Below are positions 1 to 7,992 of a DNA stretch of 49,402 bases, one piece after another. Numbering within the stretch: the stretch's first letter is position 1; the number at the start of each line of letters is the position of its first letter. The stretch lies in contig JAJQCV010000134.1 of NCBI GenBank assembly GCA_021202525.1, positions 1-49,402 of the forward strand. The letters run 5' to 3'. The notes under the pieces were generated by a model, which saw only the letters and a program-made list of their open reading frames with translations, did no database searches and was not told the DNA's origin. The translations under genes and the position numbers were made by a program. This DNA is from Akkermansiaceae bacterium. Its GTDB lineage: Bacteria > Verrucomicrobiota > Verrucomicrobiia > Verrucomicrobiales > Akkermansiaceae.

Positions 1-886
1 GGTTTTCCCATTGAAGGACAAGTTGCCGGAGGTCGGAGCCCGCGGGGGATGACGTCAGCGGAACAAGGAGCGTCCGCACGGCCAGCAGGGACAGGAATAG
101 CAAGAGGGAAACTCCCAGCAGCCGGAGGAACAGCACACGCTTGCCGGGAGCGTCCGCAAAGAGCCGCCATCTGCCTGCCAGCATGCCCAGGATAAACAGC
201 CCCAGCGTCTGCCAGATACGGCCGCTGAGCAGGAAAAACTGCCATTTCCCGAGCTGCCCCCGGGTGAGGTTCCACCAAGCCGCCTCACCCCAGGTGCCGC
301 CGGCGTACAGGAATTCCCGAGAAGGTCCCGCCGCTGGGGAATCCGGGAGGAACCAGCCGGAGGAATGGGGCCAGCCCTCCGCCATTCCGGCGCGGGCCAG
401 CGCATCCATGATATTGACGGGCTGTATCAGGCACAGCAGGCACAGAATGACCAGAAAGGGGGTGCTGCGCCTGTACAGCAGAACCAGCGCGAATCCAAGG
501 ACTCCGAAGATGGTGAGAATGTCCCCGTCGTAAAACAGGGTGTGGACTAGGCCCAGCAGGAATAGCAGAACGAGCCTCCACATGAATCTTTTCCGGAAAT
601 CCACGCCCCGCTGCTCCTGCCTGTCCAGCTGGATGAAGAAGCTGAGGCCGAACAGGAAGGAAAAGAGAAGGAACGACTTGCTGACAAAAAGGTGTTCGTA
701 GAGCCAGTCCGCGGCGCCGTTGGCTGCGGCCTGCCATCCCGCGGCGGGGAAAGCGGGAAGGTACAGGTTGAAATGGTCGTGCGCGTGGACGATGACGATG
801 CCCAGCAGGGCCAGCGCCCTGAGAATGTCAAGAATGGTGATCCGGGGCGCGGGAGCGGGGGCCCCGGAGGAACTCCGGGCTGTCAT
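1..886 (-). CDS. YeiB/DUF418-like multispanning membrane protein, partial (3' end beyond window)
   Basis: An open frame reads leftward from an ATG at 886 to the window edge without a stop, giving 295 residues. After a short Ala/Pro-rich leader, residues about 16-34 (ILDILRALALLGIVIVHAH) match the start typical of YeiB/DUF418 and related membrane acyltransferase-like proteins. A second hydrophobic segment contains FSFLFGLSFF, another hallmark of that group, followed by at least three more membrane segments. The start lies 14 bp after the dxr stop on the same strand, so it is probably cotranscribed with dxr. The function of DUF418 proteins is not settled, and transport or acyl transfer have both been suggested. 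The C-terminal DUF418 domain would be beyond the edge, so the family call rests on the N-terminal part only. Confidence 0.75.
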   Translation of the reverse strand, partial: MTARSSSGAPAPAPRITILDILRALALLGIVIVHAHDHFNLYLPAFPAAGWQAAANGAADWLYEHLFVSKSFLLFSFLFGLSFFIQLDRQEQRGVDFRKRFMWRLVLLFLLGLVHTLFYDGDILTIFGVLGFALVLLYRRSTPFLVILCLLCLIQPVNIMDALARAGMAEGWPHSSGWFLPDSPAAGPSREFLYAGGTWGEAAWWNLTRGQLGKWQFFLLSGRIWQTLGLFILGMLAGRWRLFADAPGKRVLFLRLLGVSLLLFLSLLAVRTLLVPLTSSPAGSDLRQLVLQWEN

Positions 887-900
887 GAGAGGAGGGGAAA

Positions 901-2067
901 TCAGGGGATGGAAGGTATCAGCGCGGCGGCGCGGCTCCTGGCCCAGGCGTCCGCCTCCAGAATGGGGGCCAGGTTTCCGCGGGGGTCCGTGTTCGCATGG
1001 TCGTTCATGACGGCTTCCACCAGCTTCCAGATGCCGGTGAAGCGGAGATCGCCGCGGATGAAGGCGTCCACCGCCACTTCATTGGCGGCATTGTACACGG
1101 CGGGCATCGTGCCGCAGCATTCTCCGGCCCTGCGCGCCAGGTCCAGGGCGGGGAAGGCGTCTGGCCGCGGAGCCTCGAAAACCAGTTGGCCGATCTCCGC
1201 AAAATTGAGCTGTTTCAGGGAATTGGGAACGCGGTCGGGCCAGGTGACGGCGTACTGGATGGGAAAGCACATGTCCGAACTGCTCATCTGGGCCAGCACG
1301 GTGCCGTCCATGTATTCCACCATGGAATGCACGATGCTCTGCGGGTGCACGATCACGTCCACCTTGTTCATGGGGACGTCGAACAGCCAGCGGGCTTCGA
1401 TCATTTCCAGCCCCTTGTTGAACAGGGTGGCGGAATCGATGGTGATCTTCCGGCCCATGGTCCATGTGGGGTGCTTGAGCGCCTGTTCCAGAGTGACGTG
1501 CTCCAGGTCTTCCTTCTTCCAGGTGCGGAAGGGGCCTCCGGAGGCCGTCAGGATCAGCCGGGAGACGGCCTCCGGCCCTCCGTGGTTGCCGTTCAGGCAT
1601 TGGAAAATGGCGTTGTGTTCGCTGTCCACGGGCAGTACGCGCACTCCGGCCTGCCTCGCTTTTTCCATCACGATCTGTCCGGCCATGACCAGAATCTCCT
1701 TGCTGGCGATGGCCAGGTCCTTCCCCGCCTCAATGGCGGCCAGCGCCGGGCGCAGTCCCGCCGTGCCCACGATGGAAATCAGCACCATGTCCGCCTCCGG
1801 GAGCCGGGCCAGGCGGCACAGGCCTTCCTCTCCCGTCTCAACCTGCGAGCCGGGAAGGGCGCGGGCGAGTTCCTCCACCTTGGACGGATAATAAATGCAG
1901 ACGTTGTGAACGCCGAATTCCCGTGCCTGGAGGGCCAGCGTCTCCGCATTGCTGCCGGCAGCCAGGCCCACCACTTCCATTCTGTCCGGAATGTCCCGGG
2001 CTACTTTCAGGGCGCTGGTTCCGATGGAACCCGTGGAGCCCAGGATAACGACGCGTCGTTTCTGCAT
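901..2067 (-). CDS. dxr: 1-deoxy-D-xylulose 5-phosphate reductoisomerase
   Basis: A 388-residue cytoplasmic enzyme of the MEP pathway, which rearranges and reduces DXP to 2-C-methylerythritol 4-phosphate with NADPH. The ATG at 2067 puts the NADPH-binding GSTGSIG at residues 10-16, as in the family; an in-frame extension upstream (to 2277) has no family resemblance. The metal-binding/active-site segment PVDSEHNAIFQ is at about 146-156 and the substrate loop GRKITIDSATLFNKG follows. The conserved ANKE segment reads ASKE here. Length is normal. It lies between a DUF4173-like gene (87 bp upstream) and a YeiB-like gene (14 bp downstream), all on the same strand, which suggests one transcript. The bacterium therefore makes isoprenoids through MEP. 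Confidence 0.96.
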   Translation of the reverse strand: MQKRRVVILGSTGSIGTSALKVARDIPDRMEVVGLAAGSNAETLALQAREFGVHNVCIYYPSKVEELARALPGSQVETGEEGLCRLARLPEADMVLISIVGTAGLRPALAAIEAGKDLAIASKEILVMAGQIVMEKARQAGVRVLPVDSEHNAIFQCLNGNHGGPEAVSRLILTASGGPFRTWKKEDLEHVTLEQALKHPTWTMGRKITIDSATLFNKGLEMIEARWLFDVPMNKVDVIVHPQSIVHSMVEYMDGTVLAQMSSSDMCFPIQYAVTWPDRVPNSLKQLNFAEIGQLVFEAPRPDAFPALDLARRAGECCGTMPAVYNAANEVAVDAFIRGDLRFTGIWKLVEAVMNDHANTDPRGNLAPILEADAWARSRAAALIPSIP

Positions 2068-2153
2068 AACGGAAAAGAATGATGCAAAAAATACGGCCTC
2101 TTGACAAGCCGGGGGATGAAAATCTTCCTGAAGCGGGGCGAGGAGGTTTTCCA

Positions 2154-3758
2154 TTAGGCTCCCGGCCCCATTCCCGTGGGGCGCCTGGAGGGTTTCCAGG
2201 CCTTGGTCCCGTAAGTGGTCTCCGCCGTGGGAACGGGAAGGCGGCTGAAGGCCTCGTTCTGGCATTTCTGGCGCCATCCCTGCAAATTGAGGGATCTCCA
2301 GTTGGAAATGTCATGGCAGGAAATGGCCTCTTCAATCATCCGGTAGGCATTCGCTCCGGCTAAGGTATCCCCTCCCAGCCTTTGGTAAACGGCTGCGGCA
2401 AAGGGAAAATTGTCCCGGATGCCGAAGCGCCGCAGGTCGCCGTCGCTGAAATACCACTCCGGATGGCTGTCCATGGTCATCAGGTTGAGGTCTCCGCTCA
2501 ACTGGGAGGGGCTGCGGAACCCCGCCAGGCACAGGAAGACGAGGGACACTGCCCCGCAGCGCACCCCGTAGCGTTCCCAGTTGCCGTTGCCGCCCATGTA
2601 GGCGAACAGGAGGCCCAGGAAACAGGCTCCCATAAGCAGGTAAATTCCGGCGGTAACGCGCGTGGGGGAAAAGCCGAAGTCTTCTATCTGGTTGTACAGC
2701 CTCACCGAGACGCTGGCGGCAATCAGCCCTGTCTGGACAGCCAGGAGGAAACCCAGGACGGTTCCCGTTTTTGACGCCCGGACGGACCCGGAAGAGCGGA
2801 ACATGACCAGCAGGATGAGGGCGGAAAGAATAGCCGCCAGCGTGAGGGAGTCTGCCCCTTCATGCAGGTAGCCTGTCTGGGAAACACCTTCCGGCACCGT
2901 CCCGCTCCACAGGAAGGCGATGTCCGTCCCGTTGTTGACCAGGAACGCCAGGTTGATGAACAGCAGGGAAATGGCCGGAAGGGAGGGCAGCCACGGCTTC
3001 TCCGACCGGATGGGCCGGTCCTCGCCAAAGGGGGCGCATTTGCGGTGCATGGTCAGAATGCCGAAGGACAGGGAACCCAGTACCCACAGAAGGATGTGGA
3101 CAAACGTCTCCCTGCTCGGAAGCAGCCAGGACAGGTAGCGCACGGCCAGCTCGTTCATGGCGGTCCTGATGGAAGCGACGACCGGATTCCCGCCCGCAAA
3201 GATGGAGAGAAAGAACAGAAACAGGGAGATACCGATGGCGACGCTGGCGGCAAGAGGGAGTTTCCCCTTGATTCCCTGTGCCGCTTTCCGCGCCTGGTTC
3301 ATGCGGAAAAATCTGTATTTCAGCCAGGAAACGTACCTTGTGCCGGGAACATAGCCGTTTCCCTCCTTCCGCGGCAGGAAAATGACGGCCAGGGGGAGGA
3401 ACATGGCGACAAGCAGGTTGTAATGGGAATCCGGGGAAAGGTTGAGGCCGGCGGCGGTGGCATTCAGCACGGCCATGACGCCCAGGAACCACTGTTCCGT
3501 GCGGCTGATATCCGTCCGCAGCATGAGGAAGGCCGCGGTGTACAGCAGGATGCCCAGCGCGGTGCCGATTCCCAGCCCTTGCAGGGTGCCGAACATGAAA
3601 TCCGCGGCAAAACCGCTGCATACCAGGGCAAGAAGCGGTATGTTCCCGTGCCTCCACCAGGAAGGAGGGAGTGCCGGAGCCGGAGGGCGGATGGGCGTGT
3701 TTGAAGGCATTGACGGAAACGACGGGCGTTCCGGAAAGGGAGGGGGCTGGTCTGTCAT
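2154..3758 (-). CDS. DUF4173/DUF4153-like integral membrane protein
   Basis: About 534 residues from the ATG at 3758; an upstream GTG at 3803 is possible but less likely. A proline-rich cytoplasmic N-terminus is followed by roughly a dozen hydrophobic segments. The segment VRLYNQIEDFGFSPTRV resembles the LY-x-YGLT-x-R element that marks DUF4173 proteins. The C-terminal 110 residues are soluble, with a DSHPEWYFSDGDLRRFG region and no recognised catalytic motif. The role of the family is unknown. The gene is divergent from coaD, with 204 bp between the starts, and is the first gene of the likely dxr transcript. The family call comes from topology and one motif, so it is moderately secure. Confidence 0.65.
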   Translation of the reverse strand: MTDQPPPFPERPSFPSMPSNTPIRPPAPALPPSWWRHGNIPLLALVCSGFAADFMFGTLQGLGIGTALGILLYTAAFLMLRTDISRTEQWFLGVMAVLNATAAGLNLSPDSHYNLLVAMFLPLAVIFLPRKEGNGYVPGTRYVSWLKYRFFRMNQARKAAQGIKGKLPLAASVAIGISLFLFFLSIFAGGNPVVASIRTAMNELAVRYLSWLLPSRETFVHILLWVLGSLSFGILTMHRKCAPFGEDRPIRSEKPWLPSLPAISLLFINLAFLVNNGTDIAFLWSGTVPEGVSQTGYLHEGADSLTLAAILSALILLVMFRSSGSVRASKTGTVLGFLLAVQTGLIAASVSVRLYNQIEDFGFSPTRVTAGIYLLMGACFLGLLFAYMGGNGNWERYGVRCGAVSLVFLCLAGFRSPSQLSGDLNLMTMDSHPEWYFSDGDLRRFGIRDNFPFAAAVYQRLGGDTLAGANAYRMIEEAISCHDISNWRSLNLQGWRQKCQNEAFSRLPVPTAETTYGTKAWKPSRRPTGMGPGA

Positions 3759-3962
3759 GGGAGTTGTCGGGAGAGGGGTGGACAGGAAGGCTTCCCTGCA
3801 CACGGAGGCACGGGGAACGGTTCCTCTTTAAAGCTTTCCGTGAAACTGTCAAGACGGATTCCGATGAAAGGCGAAGGTCCGGCCATGCCGTTTCCAAGGG
3901 TGGTCACAAGGTATGATGAAAAAGGATTGTATTTTCCAAAAGAGGGCGTATAGCATGCACGG

Positions 3963-4490
3963 ATGAAGCGCATCGCCGTGTACGCCGGTAGTTTCGACCC
4001 CCTGACCAATGGCCACTTGTGGATGATCAGGCAGGGGGCGCGGATGTTTGATGAGCTGATTGTGGCCATTGGCGACAATCCGGAAAAGCATTACACGTTT
4101 TCCCATGAAGAGCGCATGGACATGCTCCGGACGGCGCTTTCCGATATGCCGGACGTCCGCATCGCCGAATTCCACAACCGCTTTCTGGTGGACTTTGCCA
4201 AGGAGCATGAGGCTTCCTTCATGCTGCGCGGCATCCGTTCCACGCAGGACTATGAATATGAACGCGTGATGCGCCATATCAATGCGGACATGGCTCCCAA
4301 GGTCTGCACCGTGTTCCTGATGCCCCCGCGCGATACGGCGGAATTGTCCTCCAGCATGATCAAGGGGCTGATCGGGCCGGAAGGCTGGGAAAGCCAGGTG
4401 AGCCGCTACGTTCCCCCGAACGTGTTCGCCCTGCTCAAGAAGAAATATAAAACCCTGACGGAGGAAATGCGCCGGCAAGGCGGGCAATAG
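3963..4490 (+). CDS. coaD: Phosphopantetheine adenylyltransferase
   Basis: A 175-residue enzyme of coenzyme A synthesis; it transfers AMP from ATP to 4'-phosphopantetheine to form dephospho-CoA. The nucleotidyltransferase signature [11 protein letters not shown] lies at residues 8-18, with the HxGH-type TNGH. The [13 protein letters not shown] substrate-binding region follows, and the ELSSSMIKG motif corresponds to the conserved ISSS element. Length is normal for CoaD with a short basic C-terminal extension. It stands alone on the plus strand between a divergent membrane-protein gene and the convergent SMR exporter gene. Confidence 0.96.
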   Translation: MKRIAVYAGSFDPLTNGHLWMIRQGARMFDELIVAIGDNPEKHYTFSHEERMDMLRTALSDMPDVRIAEFHNRFLVDFAKEHEASFMLRGIRSTQDYEYERVMRHINADMAPKVCTVFLMPPRDTAELSSSMIKGLIGPEGWESQVSRYVPPNVFALLKKKYKTLTEEMRRQGGQ

Positions 4491-4565
4491 GGATATTCCC
4501 TGCGCCTCTTCCTCCGTCCGGCCGGGGAAAATTTCTCAGAACCTTGACGGCTCAAAATCTCCGCC

Positions 4566-4889
4566 CTAATGCGTCGTGCCGGAGACATTCAGAAGCACGG
4601 TGCCCGTTACAATGAGGACGATGGCAAAAACGCCTGCGGCATTCAGATGCTCCTTGAACAGGAATACGGACAGGCAGGTGGCGGCCACCATCCCGATGCC
4701 GGACCAGGAAGCGTACGCAATGCTCAGTTCTATGCCCCTGAGGGATTTGGACAGGAAAAAGAAGCAGATGACATAGGCGGCAATGGCTCCCGCCGTCGGC
4801 CACGGGCGAGTGAACCCTTCCGCGTATTTCAGGAAGAGCGTTCCTATCAGTTCTCCCGCTATGGACAGCAGCAAATACAAATACGGCAT
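4566..4889 (-). CDS. Small multidrug resistance (SMR) family exporter
   Basis: A 107-residue inner-membrane protein with four predicted helices. SMR proteins are dimeric proton antiporters for cationic drugs or guanidinium. Glu13 in AGELIGT corresponds to the essential Glu14 of EmrE; KYAEGFTRPWP after helix 1 and the central ASWSGIGMV also match the EmrE-type subgroup. A good Shine-Dalgarno site (AGGAGA on the minus strand, 4895-4900) overlaps the stop codon of the upstream marR gene, so translation is probably coupled. The drug range cannot be told from sequence. The linked MarR regulator suggests induction by a ligand, possibly a substrate of the pump. Confidence 0.93.
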   Translation of the reverse strand: MPYLYLLLSIAGELIGTLFLKYAEGFTRPWPTAGAIAAYVICFFFLSKSLRGIELSIAYASWSGIGMVAATCLSVFLFKEHLNAAGVFAIVLIVTGTVLLNVSGTTH

Positions 4890-4898
4890 GGCGGTCTC

Positions 4899-5336
4899 CT
4901 ATTGATGAGCGGCTTTCCGGAAATGGCGGAGGTACGCGCGGCTGTGACTGATCAGCCCGTTGACCTCTTCGGGGCTCATGGCGTTGAAAGCTTCCGATTC
5001 GGCCTCGTAAAGTCCGGCCAGGACATGTTCCGCATAATTCCTGCCTTCAGGGGAAAAAATGATGATCTTGCTGCGCCTGTCGGCGCTGTCCGTCTGCTGT
5101 GAAATGTAGCCCCGGCTTTCAAGGTTTTTGAGGATGCTGTTCACCGTCTGCTTGGGAAGCATGAGCATCCTGCATAGGTCCGTCTGGGTACAGCGTTCGG
5201 TATTCCGTACCATGTACAGGACCAGAAGCGTGTTGATCGTGATTCCGTGCTGTTCGGCCCATTGGGAATAAAGTTTGTTGGTTTCAAGCCAGATTTGGTA
5301 GTAACGCCTGATCGTGGATTTGAGGTCGGGATGCAT
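4899..5336 (-). CDS. MarR-family transcriptional regulator
   Basis: A 145-residue winged-helix regulator. The helix-turn-helix region reads TQTDLCRMLMLPKQTVNSILKN with the wing ending in DSADRRSKIIIFSPEG, which is the usual MarR D-x-R-S/K wing. Flanking N- and C-terminal helices would form the dimer interface. The gene is followed directly by the SMR exporter gene. A 20-bp near-palindrome just downstream of a sigma70-like -10 box, between the promoter and the start codon, is a probable autoregulatory operator (see separate entry). MarR proteins usually repress their own operon until a small phenolic or cationic ligand binds. Confidence 0.93.
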   Translation of the reverse strand: MHPDLKSTIRRYYQIWLETNKLYSQWAEQHGITINTLLVLYMVRNTERCTQTDLCRMLMLPKQTVNSILKNLESRGYISQQTDSADRRSKIIIFSPEGRNYAEHVLAGLYEAESEAFNAMSPEEVNGLISHSRAYLRHFRKAAHQ

Positions 5337-5345
5337 GTGATGAAA

Positions 5346-5365
5346 TTAGTCTGATTTCGGACTAA
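5346..5365 (-). promoter_or_regulatory. Probable MarR operator (20-bp near-palindrome)
   Basis: The sequence TTAGTCTGATTTCGGACTAA pairs at 8 of its 10 half-site positions around its centre, with TTAGTC/GACTAA arms. It begins 9 bp upstream of the marR start codon and touches the -10 box, so a dimer bound here would block RNA polymerase. MarR dimers typically bind palindromes of this size. The assignment to this MarR is an inference from position. Confidence 0.75.
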
Positions 5366-5392
5366 AAATATCATGCTTCACTTTAAAGTCAA
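5365..5392 (-). promoter_or_regulatory. Sigma70-like promoter of marR-SMR operon
   Basis: On the minus strand a -35 box TTGACT (5387-5392) is followed, after 16 bp, by TATTTT (5365-5370). Transcription would start within the palindromic operator and run into marR. Confidence 0.6.
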
Positions 5393-5484
5393 TACTGGAA
5401 CCGGTTTCGTTCGGCGGAACGGGGAATGCCGGAAATTGCCCACAGGACGGGGATACATGCCGCGGCGTGCCCCACAGAGTTCGT

Positions 5485-5847
5485 TTACATGTCTTCCGCA
5501 GGCGGTCGGGAATGTGCCGAAGAACGCCTTCTGCGCCTGTCCTTCTGTTTGCGCATGCGCTGGATAACGCGGGCTTTTGCGGCGCACTGGCCCGTCTGCT
5601 GCCGTTCCACGGCGTCGCACAGTTCCCGGCGCGCCAGAAAGCGGTTGAGCTCCCGCGCACGGTCCACGTGGCACTTGACGGCGATGCCCGTCGGGACATG
5701 CTTCAGATAAACGCAATTGTTGGTTTTGTTCACCTTCTGGCCGCCGCGCCCGGCGCCTCTGACAAAACTCTCCTCCAGGTCCTGCTCCCGGATTCCCAGG
5801 GCTTCCATGCGCTTCTTCAGGGCGGCGAGTTTTTCAGGCCTTACCAT
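5485..5847 (-). CDS. GGQ-domain peptide chain release factor-like protein (ribosome rescue, MTRFR/ArfB-like)
   Basis: About 120 residues from the ATG at 5847. It is a stand-alone domain 3 of class I release factors: GAGRGGQKVNKT at residues 31-42 contains the universal GGQ that triggers peptidyl-tRNA hydrolysis. The codon-recognition domain of RF1/RF2 is absent. The NNCVYLKHVPTGI and KCHVDRARELNR segments resemble the C12orf65/MTRFR group more than ArfB. The C-terminus (KQKDRRRRR) is strongly basic, as in rescue factors that sit in the mRNA channel. The start overlaps the end of the upstream membrane-protein gene by 14 bp. The likely role is release of nascent chains from stalled ribosomes; the exact subgroup is uncertain. 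Confidence 0.85.
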   Translation of the reverse strand: MVRPEKLAALKKRMEALGIREQDLEESFVRGAGRGGQKVNKTNNCVYLKHVPTGIAVKCHVDRARELNRFLARRELCDAVERQQTGQCAAKARVIQRMRKQKDRRRRRSSAHSRPPAEDM

Positions 5848-6388
5848 AACCGGAGTGATGCAGGGAGTTGAGGCGCGCCTGAACGGCATGGACCAGCATG
5901 TCCCGGCTGGCCGCCGCCAGGGGTGCCATGCCGATGACAGCGTTTGTTCCGTCCGCCAGGCGGAGCGTCAGCCGGGTTCCGTCCCGCTCTGCGGAGCATA
6001 TCTGCTGCCAGAGGTGCCACTGCATGGTGTGGCGCGGACGCACAAAGGGGAGAATTTCCACGCCCAGGGGCGTGACGATGACGGCTGCATGCTTCAGGCA
6101 GCGGCGTCCCAGATACAGGAAGAGGGCAGCAGGGACCAGGGCAGCGGCCTGCATGGCCCACAGGGGGGCGGGAAGATAGGGCGTGATGGTGCCGTGCCCC
6201 GCAAGCTGGAGAAAGCCTGCCGCTGCAATCAGCAGGAAAGCCGCCCCGGCCAGCAGGGCTCCCGCCCGGTTGCGCGTAAAGCGCAATTCCCGTTCCTGCA
6301 CGGGAATGTGGCGGATATCGTCCACCCCCAGGCCGGTTTTCACCGGACCCGGAAGTGTTGCGGATGAAGTATGTTCAGGCTCCGGCAT
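5834..6388 (-). CDS. Small two-TM membrane protein of unknown function
   Basis: A 184-residue protein with two hydrophobic hairpin segments (about residues 42-62 and 75-95) followed by a soluble domain rich in beta-type sequence (AAVIVTPLGVEILPF, then GTRLTLRLADGTNAV). This resembles small bacterial PH-like membrane proteins, but I cannot name a family. It overlaps the UDP-glucose pyrophosphorylase gene upstream by 14 bp and the release-factor-like gene downstream by 14 bp. The tight overlaps support a three-gene operon and translational coupling. Reading frame and hydrophobic pattern make it a real gene. Confidence 0.75.
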   Translation of the reverse strand: MPEPEHTSSATLPGPVKTGLGVDDIRHIPVQERELRFTRNRAGALLAGAAFLLIAAAGFLQLAGHGTITPYLPAPLWAMQAAALVPAALFLYLGRRCLKHAAVIVTPLGVEILPFVRPRHTMQWHLWQQICSAERDGTRLTLRLADGTNAVIGMAPLAAASRDMLVHAVQARLNSLHHSGYGKA

Positions 6389-7760
6389 AGACGCCAGGAA
6401 GGATTTCCTTCGTTTCCTCCGTGTTATTCTCCATCAGCAGGGTGCCTTGAAGGACGGCCCCGTCCTGGAAATGGAAGCGGCCGCGCAGGGTCAGCTTGTC
6501 CAGCCCCACCAGGGAAGGCAGGCCGAGGCTGTCCAGGGAATCCACCAGCTTGTACAGCCTGGGGTCCAGGTCCACGATGGGGGCGGCTCCGTTCCGTTCC
6601 GGAGCCAGGGCCACCTTGCCGTCTGCATCCACGGAAACGGCGTCGGAACGCAGCAGGAGCAGGTCGGAGGTGGTTTTAACGGGGAAAAAGCGGGAGCGCG
6701 GCACATTGACGGCGCGCGCGCCGGGGAAGCATTCGATGCCCGCGCCCATGGCCGTTTCCAGCTGGAACACCTTGGCGGACTCCGGGTCCCTGGGGTTCAC
6801 CGTCTTGCTGTTCCGGATCATGGGGAGGGGGAGTACGCCGCCGTTGGCGTCCAGAATCTGCTTGAGGGAATCCAGGCGGATCCAGAGCGTGTTGGTATTG
6901 AAATAACGGTGCTTGGAAATGTTCTGGAATTCGGGGATGTCCGCGTCCGGGCACTGGGCTACCTCCCGCAGGATCAGGTGTCCGTCGGACTTTCTGACGG
7001 CCAGGTGGCCGCCCTTCTTGTCCGCCTCCGTGCGGCGCGTGACTTCCATGACGAAGGGGGCTCCGCTTTCCGCGAACCAGCGCAGGAAATTCATGTCGAG
7101 CTGGGCTCCCAGATTGTCGGAATTGGAGATGAAGGCATACTTGACGCCTTCTTCCAGAAGCCGGTCCAGCCAGCCGGAACCCAGCAGGGCCGGGTACAGG
7201 TCCCCGTGGCCGGGCGGGCACCATTCAAGTTCGGGCTGCTGCGGATAGGAGGCTGGTTCCAGCGTATTCGCCAAAATCTTCGGCACGCGGTTCTGCATCA
7301 GTTCCACCTGCTGGGCGTCGGCAAAGCCGTCCGCCGCATACTTTTCCAGATAAGCCAGCGTGTCCGCGCTGGTGGAGAAGGAATTCATCAGCAGCAGTCG
7401 CACCGGGGTTCCGGATACGGCGCGCAGGTGTTTCACCTGCCTGACGATCAGATCGAGAAAAGTGTCCTCTCCTTTCACCTTGAGCAGGCTCTTGGCTTTC
7501 TGGAGCCCCATGCCCGTTCCCAGGCCGCCGTTGAGTTTGATGCAGACGCACTGGGAAATCAGGTCCTTCCCGGCCGGGGCCGTGGAATCCGTGATGTTCG
7601 TCCAGTCCGCCACCTGGTCCGCCGGACTGATGTCCGTTTCGGGTATCATGCCGGAATGGTTGGAAACGAGAGCTTCGTAACAGCGGGAAAATGCCTTGAT
7701 GGCTGCGGTGGAGATGCCCGCGGACTCCATCTTTTCTTCAAAAGGAGTGAACGTACTCAT
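6375..7760 (-). CDS. UTP--glucose-1-phosphate uridylyltransferase, UDPGP (eukaryotic-type) family
   Basis: A 461-residue cytoplasmic enzyme that makes UDP-glucose from UTP and glucose 1-phosphate. The nucleotide-binding loop CIKLNGGLGTGMGLQKAKS at residues 73-91 is the signature of the eukaryotic-type UDPGP family, distinct from bacterial GalU. Other family segments are LLLMNSFST, WCPPGHGDLYPAL, FISNSDNLGA (uridine/metal site) and FNTNTLW. The C-terminal 110 residues would form the left-handed beta-helix. Some UDPGP relatives act on GlcNAc-1-P or other sugars, so the exact sugar is likely glucose but not proven. It begins the operon with the membrane protein and the rescue factor downstream. 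Confidence 0.92.
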   Translation of the reverse strand: MSTFTPFEEKMESAGISTAAIKAFSRCYEALVSNHSGMIPETDISPADQVADWTNITDSTAPAGKDLISQCVCIKLNGGLGTGMGLQKAKSLLKVKGEDTFLDLIVRQVKHLRAVSGTPVRLLLMNSFSTSADTLAYLEKYAADGFADAQQVELMQNRVPKILANTLEPASYPQQPELEWCPPGHGDLYPALLGSGWLDRLLEEGVKYAFISNSDNLGAQLDMNFLRWFAESGAPFVMEVTRRTEADKKGGHLAVRKSDGHLILREVAQCPDADIPEFQNISKHRYFNTNTLWIRLDSLKQILDANGGVLPLPMIRNSKTVNPRDPESAKVFQLETAMGAGIECFPGARAVNVPRSRFFPVKTTSDLLLLRSDAVSVDADGKVALAPERNGAAPIVDLDPRLYKLVDSLDSLGLPSLVGLDKLTLRGRFHFQDGAVLQGTLLMENNTEETKEILPGVYAGA

Positions 7761-7992
7761 TGCCGGGGGTTGTACAAAATGACTGGAGAACTCTCAAGCA
7801 TTATGCGCGTACCCGGAATGCAGTCCCGGAAGTTCCCCTTTTTACCCGGAATGACCGGATGCGGGAAGGAAAAGAAGGAAAAGTCCGGGCGTGGCTCCGC
7901 AAAAACCTCCTTTAACAGGATATCCCGTGCTTCCGTGGCAGCTCTGCACGGAAAGGAAACCTTCCTTTCGTGGAAAAGCGGTGCGGAAAACG

